A DNA stretch of 64,000 bases from assembly GCA_964462525.1 (NCBI GenBank), contig CAYWWY010000005.1:124001-188000 (forward strand). The letters run 5' to 3'. Each line of letters starts with the position of its first letter. Position 1 is the stretch's first letter. The DNA comes from CAYWWY01 sp964462525 (GTDB taxonomy: Bacteria; Thermotogota; Thermotogae; MWEM01). A program made the position numbers and the translations under genes. The notes under the pieces were generated by a model. It was not told where the DNA came from and ran no database searches. It saw only the letters and a program-made list of their open reading frames with translations. Positions 53,278-59,728 of the stretch are shown piece after piece.

Positions 53278-54465
53278 GTGCTAGCACAAGATTTTTCTTT
53301 TCGAAGGATCCAAGGCACCGAAGAGCTCCTACGCCTGATCAAATTTTCGTATGCCAACAATCAAACCCTGAATGAATCCCGACGGGAAAGCATGGCTATT
53401 CATGAGAAAAACGTGGTTTTAGAAATCTATGGGGTATTTCTTGGGGATCAGCTGATTTCATCTTGTTTTCTATACCCGTTTGTCATGCGGTTTCGCGGCG
53501 CGATGATCTCAGCAGGGGGGATTGGGACAGTGGCTTCAAACCCAGTGCACCGCGGAAAAGGCTCTGTCCGTTATTTGTTGGAACATTCCGTGCGCGCGAT
53601 GACCGAAAAAGGAATGAAGGTTTCGGTGTTATACCCCTTTCAATACCCCTTCTATGAAAAGTATGGGTGGGGTCGGTTTTCCGATGCCTTTCTGCATCGG
53701 ATCGATCCCTCCGAGATTCTTCATTTTCCCAATGATTCAAGCGTCCAATTGGAGGAATATCAATCCCCACTCCCTGAAATTACCGAATTTTACAATGTCA
53801 TTGCGCAAAGAGAATACAATCGGGTTTTGATGACCCCAGAGATGTGGCAGAGAGAACTCAGCAATCCACATGATCCCTCCCTCGTGGATGAACGGTTGGT
53901 GGTCTTCCGCCGTCAAGGGGCGATATCCGGAATGTTGCACATGTCCATGTATAACCAAAACGGACAAGAAGAGGTCCCGATCACCTACCTAGTGGCCCAA
54001 GACGCGCAAATCTTGCGGCAAATATTCCGTTTTCTGGGCGGTTTGTCGATGCAACTGCGTGAAATCCGACTGTATGTGCCACAGGACTTTCCAATCAGTA
54101 ATTACTTGATGGGAAGAACGATCCAAACCGTCCGGAAAGAACAGACAATGATTCGAGTTCATCGGTTGATGGATTTAAACGGCCTTACGGTGGAACTACC
54201 CGATCGAACGGTCTGTATCCGTCTTAAAGATTCCATTCTGTCAGAGAATTCTGGGGAGTTCCAAATCACGGTCCATAAAGGAGTCTTATGGGTCGAAAAG
54301 GGACGAGACCCACAACTGGAATGCTCCATGGCCCTTTTTTCTTCGGCGCTATCGGGTTTTACAACCTTCCAAGAAGCGCTTGATGCGGGTCGTGCTACCG
54401 CTCTTGTGTCAAATTCCATCGAAAGTTTTCCAAAAGAGATGACTTATTTTCCGTATGATTTTTGA
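53278..54465 (+). CDS. Eis-like GNAT acetyltransferase with SCP2-type C-terminal domain
   Basis: A 395-residue protein of the Eis (enhanced intracellular survival) family. The N-terminal GNAT domain has GGIGTVASNPVHRGKGSVRYLL (acetyl-CoA loop) and YPFQYPFYEKYGWGRF; a second GNAT-like half follows, and the C-terminal region from about 300 is SCP2-like. Such enzymes acetylate amines, including aminoglycosides, but the substrate here is unknown. The start is GTG 53278, 8 nt after AAAGGA. Confidence 0.85.
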   Translation: MLAQDFSFRRIQGTEELLRLIKFSYANNQTLNESRRESMAIHEKNVVLEIYGVFLGDQLISSCFLYPFVMRFRGAMISAGGIGTVASNPVHRGKGSVRYLLEHSVRAMTEKGMKVSVLYPFQYPFYEKYGWGRFSDAFLHRIDPSEILHFPNDSSVQLEEYQSPLPEITEFYNVIAQREYNRVLMTPEMWQRELSNPHDPSLVDERLVVFRRQGAISGMLHMSMYNQNGQEEVPITYLVAQDAQILRQIFRFLGGLSMQLREIRLYVPQDFPISNYLMGRTIQTVRKEQTMIRVHRLMDLNGLTVELPDRTVCIRLKDSILSENSGEFQITVHKGVLWVEKGRDPQLECSMALFSSALSGFTTFQEALDAGRATALVSNSIESFPKEMTYFPYDF

Positions 54466-54824
54466 AGATAAATGCCTTCCCGTGTTATTTGATTGTTCTC
54501 TCTATACGGATCCGCTTTCTTCCATCACGGAATAAAAGAAAGCTGTTTATCACCTTCATTCAATTTATCGCTTCGGTTTTTTATTTTCTAGCCATATAGA
54601 TAAAACCCAAGCATGCCTTCTGCGTTCTCTTTTTCTTCCCCCATACTTTTTTCCATAATAAGCGGACTATCGATAGTTGAATTGATCGGGAATCGAATTG
54701 GTTGCCATTCATTCCTTCCTTTCTTTTTCTGGGGAGTATACCAATCAACATTGGTGATGAACGAGATCCAAGTAATGTTTATATGAGGACTTAATCAAAA
54801 AAAAAAACAAAAAATGCTTATGAA
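54466..54824. other. AT-rich intergenic stretch
   Basis: No gene or known RNA is recognised. An inverted repeat ACCAAT-CAAC-ATTGGT occurs at 54740-54755, and poly-A lies near 54797-54815. Possibly regulatory DNA of the downstream HTH gene. Confidence 0.4.
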
Positions 54825-54854
54825 TTGACTTGATTCAATAGAATCATTTATAAT
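54825..54854 (+). promoter_or_regulatory. Promoter with palindromic spacer upstream of the HTH/AT-hook gene
   Basis: TTGACT (54825-54830), 18-nt spacer, TATAAT (54849-54854). The spacer contains a perfect inverted repeat TGATTC-AATA-GAATCA (54831-54846), a likely operator, possibly for the protein it drives. Confidence 0.72.
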
Positions 54855-54903
54855 TGCAACGAAAAGCCGTACACATTCATAAAAAAAGTAGAGGAGTGAT
54901 TTT

Positions 54904-55191
54904 GTGTACAATGCGTTGACCACCAAAGAAGTAATGAAAGTTCTGGAAGTATCTTCTCCTTCTTCCCTGAAAAAACTGGTAGAAGAAAAGGGGATCCCGT
55001 ACATTCGGATCGGAAATCGGAACTTGCTCTATCCCAAAGGCAAGTTGGCTCAATGGATGGTGGATACAGGGTTATCAACCGATTTGGATGAAGCCAACAA
55101 TCGAATCGATTCCGTTGTAGAGCCAATGAGAGCCGAAGCGGCCAAAAGACCCACAAAACCGAGGGGGAGGCCGAGAAAGAAGACCCCGTAA
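54904..55191 (+). CDS. Small excisionase-like HTH protein with C-terminal AT-hook
   Basis: A 95-residue basic DNA-binding protein. Residues 4-52 form a MerR/excisionase-type helix-turn-helix with wing (LTTKEVMKVLEVSSPSSLKKL then IPYIRIGNRNLLYPKGKL). The C-terminus is an AT-hook, RGRPRKK (87-93). It probably binds AT-rich DNA and may repress its own promoter. The start is GTG 54904, 7 nt after GAGGAG. Single-gene unit with its own promoter and terminator. Confidence 0.82.
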   Translation: MYNALTTKEVMKVLEVSSPSSLKKLVEEKGIPYIRIGNRNLLYPKGKLAQWMVDTGLSTDLDEANNRIDSVVEPMRAEAAKRPTKPRGRPRKKTP

Positions 55192-55221
55192 GACAATCCA
55201 ATAGGGGATTCGTACCACATT

Positions 55222-55249
55222 ATACTCCTTTTCGAAGGAGTATTTTTTT
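55222..55249 (+). terminator. Rho-independent terminator after the HTH/AT-hook gene
   Basis: A 9-bp stem ATACTCCTT/AAGGAGTAT with a TTCG tetraloop, followed by TTTTTT. Confidence 0.92.
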
Positions 55250-55349
55250 GGGGGAGTGTGGTTTGGGATCGATCATTGGAAACACTCCTTAATAATTTAC
55301 GTCACTAAATAAAGATATACAACTATAACAATTTTTGGGGTGGTTCACA

Positions 55350-56465
55350 ATGAAAATTGGTCTTATGATAATTATCGGGATTTTTTTGTCCCTGTTCTTT
55401 CTTTTTGGGAACGCGAACAAGCAACCGGACGAAAAGGAGGGAGTCATGAATCGAACAGAGATCCTTGAACTGTTAAAAAAAACCGTTCCAGAAAAACGGA
55501 AAGTCATATACCTTGCGGGGGGTTGCTTTTGGGGTGTAGAAGGATACTTCCAGCGATTGGAAGGGGTAATGGAAACCCGAGTTGGCTATGCCAATGGGGC
55601 GTGGGAAAACCCATCCTACGAAGAGGTTATTCGTGACTCCGGTCATGCAGAGACTGCGCAAGTTGCGTATGACGAGAGTGTGATCAGCCTGGAGGAGATT
55701 GTGCTGCATTTCTTACGCATCGTGGATCCATTTTCGATCAATAAACAGGGAAATGATGTGGGCGTCCAGTACCGATCGGGGATCTATTTCACAAACGAGG
55801 AACAAGCCCGTCGAGCCCGACGGGTCATTGGATTCTTTGAAGAAAGAGAAGGAAGAAAAACGGCCATTGAGATCTTGCCGCTGCAAGGGTATTGGGATGC
55901 TGAGGACTATCATCAGGATTATCTTGGCAAGAACCCTTATGGCTACTGCCATATCCCGTTAAGCAAGGCATCGGATCCTTTGTTCTCTTTCCCGATGACC
56001 ATGGATGACTCAGAGGAGGCCCTGAGAGTAAGAATCGGAGAGCTTGCCTTTCAGGTGACTCAAAACGAAGCCACGGAAAGACCATTCACCAGTGATTTGC
56101 TCGGAGAATACGGACGGGGCATTTTTGTGGACATCGTCAGTGGACAACCGCTTTTTTCCTCCAATGATAAATACGACGCCCAGAGCGGTTGGCCAAGCTT
56201 CACCCGCCCGATTGAAGCCCGCGTTCTCAGTTATGTTCAAGATCATTCTTTGGGTATGAGTCGGATTGAGATTCGAAGCCAACAGGCAAATGCCCACTTG
56301 GGCCATGTTTTCTCTGATGGACCGAAAGACAAAGGCGGTCTGAGGTACTGCGTCAACGGGGTTGCTCTGCGGTTTATCCCATATGAGAACATGGAAGAAG
56401 AGGGGTATGGGCCATACAGGATTTTGGTGGATTTGACCCTTTCCAGCGAACCTATTGTTCCATGA
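55350..56465 (+). CDS. msrAB: Exported or membrane-anchored MsrA-MsrB methionine sulfoxide reductase fusion
   Basis: A 371-residue fusion. An N-terminal hydrophobic segment (3-20) indicates export or anchoring. MsrA follows, with the catalytic Cys in GGCFWG (Cys59) and HQDYL; MsrB is at about 225-365 with SGWPSF, AHLGHVF and the catalytic Cys in LRYCVNG. The four zinc-binding cysteines of many MsrB proteins are absent. It would repair both Met-S-oxide and Met-R-oxide in extracytoplasmic proteins. ATG 55350 follows GGGGTGG. No thioredoxin-like partner is adjacent. Confidence 0.93.
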   Translation: MKIGLMIIIGIFLSLFFLFGNANKQPDEKEGVMNRTEILELLKKTVPEKRKVIYLAGGCFWGVEGYFQRLEGVMETRVGYANGAWENPSYEEVIRDSGHAETAQVAYDESVISLEEIVLHFLRIVDPFSINKQGNDVGVQYRSGIYFTNEEQARRARRVIGFFEEREGRKTAIEILPLQGYWDAEDYHQDYLGKNPYGYCHIPLSKASDPLFSFPMTMDDSEEALRVRIGELAFQVTQNEATERPFTSDLLGEYGRGIFVDIVSGQPLFSSNDKYDAQSGWPSFTRPIEARVLSYVQDHSLGMSRIEIRSQQANAHLGHVFSDGPKDKGGLRYCVNGVALRFIPYENMEEEGYGPYRILVDLTLSSEPIVP

Positions 56466-56524
56466 GCAGCCATTACCCGGAACTCAATATCGGTTATTCA
56501 TATTTTGACGTGTCATCGCATCAC

Positions 56525-57037
56525 TTACCCTTCTTGGATCTCTTTTTTCACCTGTTCGCCCCATTCCACGATCTTGCTCTTTTGCTGTTCGTACTTTTTG
56601 ACCGTTTGAGAAAACCCAATATATCGGACCAAGGTATTGTCTGAAGCCAACAAAGGGCTGACTTTATTCATGATCTTTTCTCGAGCCTTGGGATCATCTC
56701 CCCCGCAGGAGTAAAAGAAACCGATCTTCTTACCGCGCACCTCATAGCGTTTCAAAAAGGTGCGGACGGGGATGGAAAGATTCCCGCCCCAAATCGGCGA
56801 ACCCAAAAAGATCCCGTCATACTCTTCCAGTTGAAGGTTCATGGGCTCAATATCAGAGTCTTTGTGAAAGGCAATTTTGCCAAGCTCGCTAAAGATCTTC
56901 CCCATTAGCTTTTTCCCTTTTTTCTCTCCCTGTACCCGGATCTCATGCAGATCACCTTGCACTGTATCTGCAATGGTTTCTGCGATCATTTTGGTATTTC
57001 CAGAATATGAGTAGTAAACAACCAGCATTTTTCCCAC
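56525..57037 (-). CDS. Flavodoxin-family protein (intact copy)
   Basis: A 170-residue flavodoxin: FMN phosphate loop YSYSGNTKMIAE near residue 10, YDGIFLGSPIWGGNLS near 73, and SCGGDD near 105. It carries electrons or acts as an NAD(P)H oxidoreductase in the cytoplasm. The start is GTG 57037, placed by comparison with the second copy at 59646 and by AGAGGTG upstream. A 258-bp stretch within it is identical to the truncated copy at 59.4-59.6 kb. Confidence 0.9.
   Translation of the reverse strand: MGKMLVVYYSYSGNTKMIAETIADTVQGDLHEIRVQGEKKGKKLMGKIFSELGKIAFHKDSDIEPMNLQLEEYDGIFLGSPIWGGNLSIPVRTFLKRYEVRGKKIGFFYSCGGDDPKAREKIMNKVSPLLASDNTLVRYIGFSQTVKKYEQQKSKIVEWGEQVKKEIQEG
56768..57025. repeat. 258-bp direct repeat, copy 1
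   Basis: Identical base for base to 59377-59634 (offset 2609). It covers the middle of the flavodoxin gene. Flanking sequence on the 5' (gene) side is similar but diverged, so the identity looks like a conversion tract or a very recent exchange. Confidence 0.93.
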
Positions 57038-57095
57038 GCCAATCACCTCTCTCTTGTATTCCACCGATCTCAGTCATTAATTCTAAACCTTGACC

Positions 57096-57150
57096 CCTTT
57101 TCCTTTTTTCCGGATGGATGCGAAAAGGCCAGTGATCATGTGCATGAACA
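57096..57150 (-). pseudogene. Relic of an HD-GYP sensor gene
   Basis: On the minus strand this reads FIVHAHDHWPFRIHPEK, closely matching IVHANDDWPFHIHHEK in the intact HD-GYP protein (about 60500-60560). It lies just upstream of the flavodoxin copy, as the intact gene lies upstream of the second copy. Only this short piece is recognisable. Confidence 0.6.
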
Positions 57151-57375
57151 ATGAACCAGGGCTGGCCACCATAGACACCCTCGCCAAAGCACAGCTCCTG
57201 GAAGGGTTCATCGCCAGCCCAGAGGTGATGGAAGCCTCCAACGGCACCTACCGCAGAGGGCTGAAACAGTTCTTCCTCTGGCAGGAGGGGCCCCCCACAA
57301 AGGGGGACTGAACCGTACCAACATCCTGGCCTACCGCAACCACCAGATCTCCACCAGGGAAAGCCCCTTTTTTGG
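57138..57375 (+). pseudogene. Fragment of a tyrosine recombinase N-terminal domain
   Basis: ATG 57138 starts IDTLAKAQLLEGFIASPEV then SNGTYRRGLKQFFLWQEG, the core-binding (SAM-like) domain of phage integrases. The frame ends at TGA 57309-57311; a second frame from 57305 carries RTNILAYRNHQISTRES, the expected continuation. The catalytic domain is absent. The DNA is visibly more G+C-rich than its surroundings, which suggests a foreign source. Confidence 0.6.
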
Positions 57376-57734
57376 GGGTCTATGTCCATAAAGACACGTG
57401 GGGGTATCTTCTCAGTGCTTTTTCCAAGAACTACTACAGCAAAAAATACCCGCCAGGAACAGGGGAAGCTATTTACGAAGCAGTATCAGAGATCAGGTCG
57501 ATACTCGAAAAGAAAGCTCAGGTGGATGTGGTTATTCGGGAGAAATTCTTCAGCATGGGTTTGGAGGGGATCAAGTCTTGGGCGAAGAAAGCAGGAATTC
57601 CGCTACCCAAATCAACCTCTATTGTCGATATTGTCGAAAGCATCATAGAAATCTGCCACCCATTCAACTCCGAAGTGAACGAGTTTTATTCGAGGGCTTC
57701 TATTCGGGTGTTGGGATGGAGAGATTCCGTTTGA
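57372..57734 (+). CDS. Unrecognised small protein, probably 5'-truncated
   Basis: A 120-residue frame starting at TTG 57372 without a ribosome site. It is predicted to be mostly helical, with KNYYSKKYPPGTGEAIYEAVSE near 20-40 and no signal or membrane segment. It shares its frame with the integrase fragment upstream, separated by the TGA at 57309. It is not recognised; it may be the remnant of a mobile-element cargo gene. Confidence 0.4.
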   Translation: MGVYVHKDTWGYLLSAFSKNYYSKKYPPGTGEAIYEAVSEIRSILEKKAQVDVVIREKFFSMGLEGIKSWAKKAGIPLPKSTSIVDIVESIIEICHPFNSEVNEFYSRASIRVLGWRDSV

Positions 57735-57878
57735 AGGTGGTACGATGAGACGCATACTGCTCAGCAAAAGCACCCAGCATAGTTGGCCTTTTCCTCACAG
57801 CCATAATTTCACGCTAAATTCTTCAGATGAGGCGAAACTTGCCTCTGGTTGCGAAACATCCAACCGAAGGGGTGTAGC

Positions 57879-57950
57879 ATGTCAAAACCACTGAATATAG
57901 TTCCGCCTTCCGAGTATGGTTCATTATTAAGCCAGATAAAGGAACGGGTC
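57879..57950 (+). pseudogene. N-terminal stub of a DUF1016/YhcG-like nuclease gene
   Basis: After GAAGGGGTGTAGC, ATG 57879 reads MSKPLNIVPPSEYGSLLSQI KERV, similar to the start of DUF1016 (PDDEXK, YhcG) proteins. Homology stops at about 57950, where the hepT gene end begins on the other strand. It looks like a 24-codon stub left by a deletion. Confidence 0.4.
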
Positions 57951-57952
57951 AC

Positions 57953-58303
57953 TCACTCGTTTGTGGTCTCTCGGGTCAGCACCGTTTGGAGTTCTTCAAT
58001 AATCGGAGGAAGTCCTTCGATAACAGTCTTCCACAAGATATCCAGGTTAATTTCAAAATAGGCATGAACCAAACGATTGCGCATACCGGTCATCTTTTGC
58101 CATGGGATATTGGGGAAACTGGCTTGGGCTTCCTCACTCAACTGACCTGCTGCTTCACCTACGATTTCAATCGCCTTTACGAGTGCCCACGCAAGCTGGC
58201 GGTCGTGGTCGAGATCTTGCCTGGTTCTGTTTTGTGTGAACCTGACCGCTTCCAGGGCTGCGTCAAGCATATGACACAATCGAATCCGATCATTCAGCTG
58301 CAT
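57953..58303 (-). CDS. hepT: HepT-like HEPN toxin ribonuclease
   Basis: A 116-residue all-helical HEPN (DUF86) protein. The active-site RX4HXY motif is intact: Arg75, His80, Tyr82 in RNRLVHAYF. In type VII toxin-antitoxin systems this RNase is neutralised by AMPylation of the Tyr by MntA. It overlaps the mntA gene by 14 nt. It is the downstream partner, as usual. Confidence 0.9.
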   Translation of the reverse strand: MQLNDRIRLCHMLDAALEAVRFTQNRTRQDLDHDRQLAWALVKAIEIVGEAAGQLSEEAQASFPNIPWQKMTGMRNRLVHAYFEINLDILWKTVIEGLPPIIEELQTVLTRETTNE

Positions 58304-58595
58304 ATACTACCTCAGCTTCAGAGACTACACGTTGACGGAAGTACCGGCTTAAATCCTCAGGTGTTCTCAGATCGACTTTTCGTCCTAGGAAAAACTCGGA
58401 AAGGTCCTGTTCCATCCCGGCGATATCAAACAGGGTGGGGATATGGGCAGGATCAAATTCCGCAAGTATATCCACATCGCTATCCGTTCGAAAATCATCA
58501 CGGATTGCTGAACCAAATATGGCCATACGCCTGATCCCGTTTCTCTGACAAAAGGAAGCCAAGGCTTCTCGTGAGAATGTGATGCTTGTGTTCAT
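58290..58595 (-). CDS. mntA: MntA-like nucleotidyltransferase antitoxin
   Basis: A 101-residue minimal nucleotidyltransferase with GSX10DXD: Gly28-Ser29 in FGSAIRDDF and Asp40/Asp42 in SDVDI. It AMPylates HepT in known type VII systems. ATG 58595 has GGGGGTGA upstream. It overlaps hepT by 14 nt. Confidence 0.9.
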   Translation of the reverse strand: MNTSITFSREALASFCQRNGIRRMAIFGSAIRDDFRTDSDVDILAEFDPAHIPTLFDIAGMEQDLSEFFLGRKVDLRTPEDLSRYFRQRVVSEAEVVYAAE

Positions 58596-58706
58596 GAGGT
58601 CACCCCCTATATCTGAAAAAGGTGTTTGAGATTCGTTGCATAATTCAAGACGAAAAGCACATTGAATCAATAGGCAAGATACTGAACGGAAATATCGGCT
58701 CCGCCC

Positions 58707-59165
58707 CTACCATCCCAAATCCTTCGCCATCCTACAGAACCCTGTGCCCTCATCACAATCCGGCTGGTTATATCCGCAGCGTTCAAAGAAGCCAATGGTC
58801 CTCTTCTTCGACTGATGAAGAATCACTTGGATGATCTTCAGTTCTTCATACTCCTTTTCCAGCAGACTGAGACCTGTGATGCCAAAACCTTTGCTTCGGT
58901 GAGAGGGATCCTGATGAAAGAAATAGATCCGGACGATCTTTTGGAAGGGATGCGCCCAGAGATACCCGATCTTCAGAACATCACTCCTGATCACATAGAT
59001 CTTACCGAAATAGTGAGGCAGCGCTCTGAAATCGCTCTCTTGGATCAGCAGATACCGTAGCAGTCCTGTATGGTCTTGGGCTTGTTCTTGCATGAGAACT
59101 TCGACAAACTCGTTTATAGGCTCCTCATCGGTGATCCGATGAATGTGGATAGTAGGAAGATCCAC
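58707..59165 (-). CDS. GNAT family N-acetyltransferase
   Basis: A 152-residue GNAT protein: the acetyl-CoA loop is DPSHRSKGFGITGLSLLEKE (near 93-112) and the C-terminal RTIGFFERCGY is typical. Substrate unknown. The start is GTG 59165, with only a weak AGGGC nearby; GGAG of the truncated HU gene lies 15 nt upstream. It was probably once translated downstream of HU. Confidence 0.78.
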   Translation of the reverse strand: MDLPTIHIHRITDEEPINEFVEVLMQEQAQDHTGLLRYLLIQESDFRALPHYFGKIYVIRSDVLKIGYLWAHPFQKIVRIYFFHQDPSHRSKGFGITGLSLLEKEYEELKIIQVILHQSKKRTIGFFERCGYNQPDCDEGTGFCRMAKDLGW

Positions 59166-59168
59166 GCC

Positions 59169-59375
59169 CTATACCACTTTCTCCTTCAGCCCCTTACCCG
59201 CCACAAACTTCGGCACTCGCTTTGCCTGGATATCAATGGGTTCCTTTGTCTGTGGATTCACACCCTTGCGTGCTTTTCTGTCTTTGACCACAAAGCTGCC
59301 AAATCCCACCAACCGAACATCTCCCCCGGTTGCCAATTCATCCGAAACAGTCTTGATGAAAGCGTTAATGAGGCC
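59169..59375 (-). pseudogene. HU-family DNA-binding protein, N-terminus deleted
   Basis: The last 68 residues of an HU/HupB-type protein: LINAFIKTVSDELATGG, VRLVGFGSFVVKDRKARKG, NPQTKEPIDI, and RVPKFVAGKGLKEKV. The first 20-25 residues (helix 1) are missing. At about 59376 the sequence passes into the flavodoxin copy 2, in a different frame, so no valid start remains. The arm and DNA-contact residues are preserved. Confidence 0.8.
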
Positions 59376-59646
59376 TGGGGATGGAAAGATTCCCGCCCCA
59401 AATCGGCGAACCCAAAAAGATCCCGTCATACTCTTCCAGTTGAAGGTTCATGGGCTCAATATCAGAGTCTTTGTGAAAGGCAATTTTGCCAAGCTCGCTA
59501 AAGATCTTCCCCATTAGCTTTTTCCCTTTTTTCTCTCCCTGTACCCGGATCTCATGCAGATCACCTTGCACTGTATCTGCAATGGTTTCTGCGATCATTT
59601 TGGTATTTCCAGAATATGAGTAGTAAACAACCAGAAATTTCCCCAT
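59365..59646 (-). pseudogene. Truncated flavodoxin (copy 2), fused out of frame to HU
   Basis: ATG 59646 follows AGAGGTGATGGGT and gives MGKFLVVYYSYSGNTK, continuing like the intact copy to GGNLSIP, then RPH and a stop inside the HU sequence. The C-terminal half (about 80 residues) is lost. It lies 82 nt downstream of the HD-GYP gene. Confidence 0.85.
59377..59634. repeat. 258-bp direct repeat, copy 2
   Basis: Identical to 56768-57025. The left end coincides with the HU-flavodoxin breakpoint, where the two copies share GGGGATGGAAAG. The right end lies four codons inside the gene. Confidence 0.93.
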
Positions 59647-59728
59647 ACCCATCACCTCTTTTTTTCGCTCCGTATGTCTTAGCAAAATCTTCTAAGCTGT
59701 GATCCCTTTTCCTTTTGATCCAAACCGA

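Noticed and set aside
54466..54824. Possible small RNA gene in the AT-rich spacer
   Set aside because: No stable structure matching 6S, tmRNA or RNase P and no promoter-terminator pair enclosing it.
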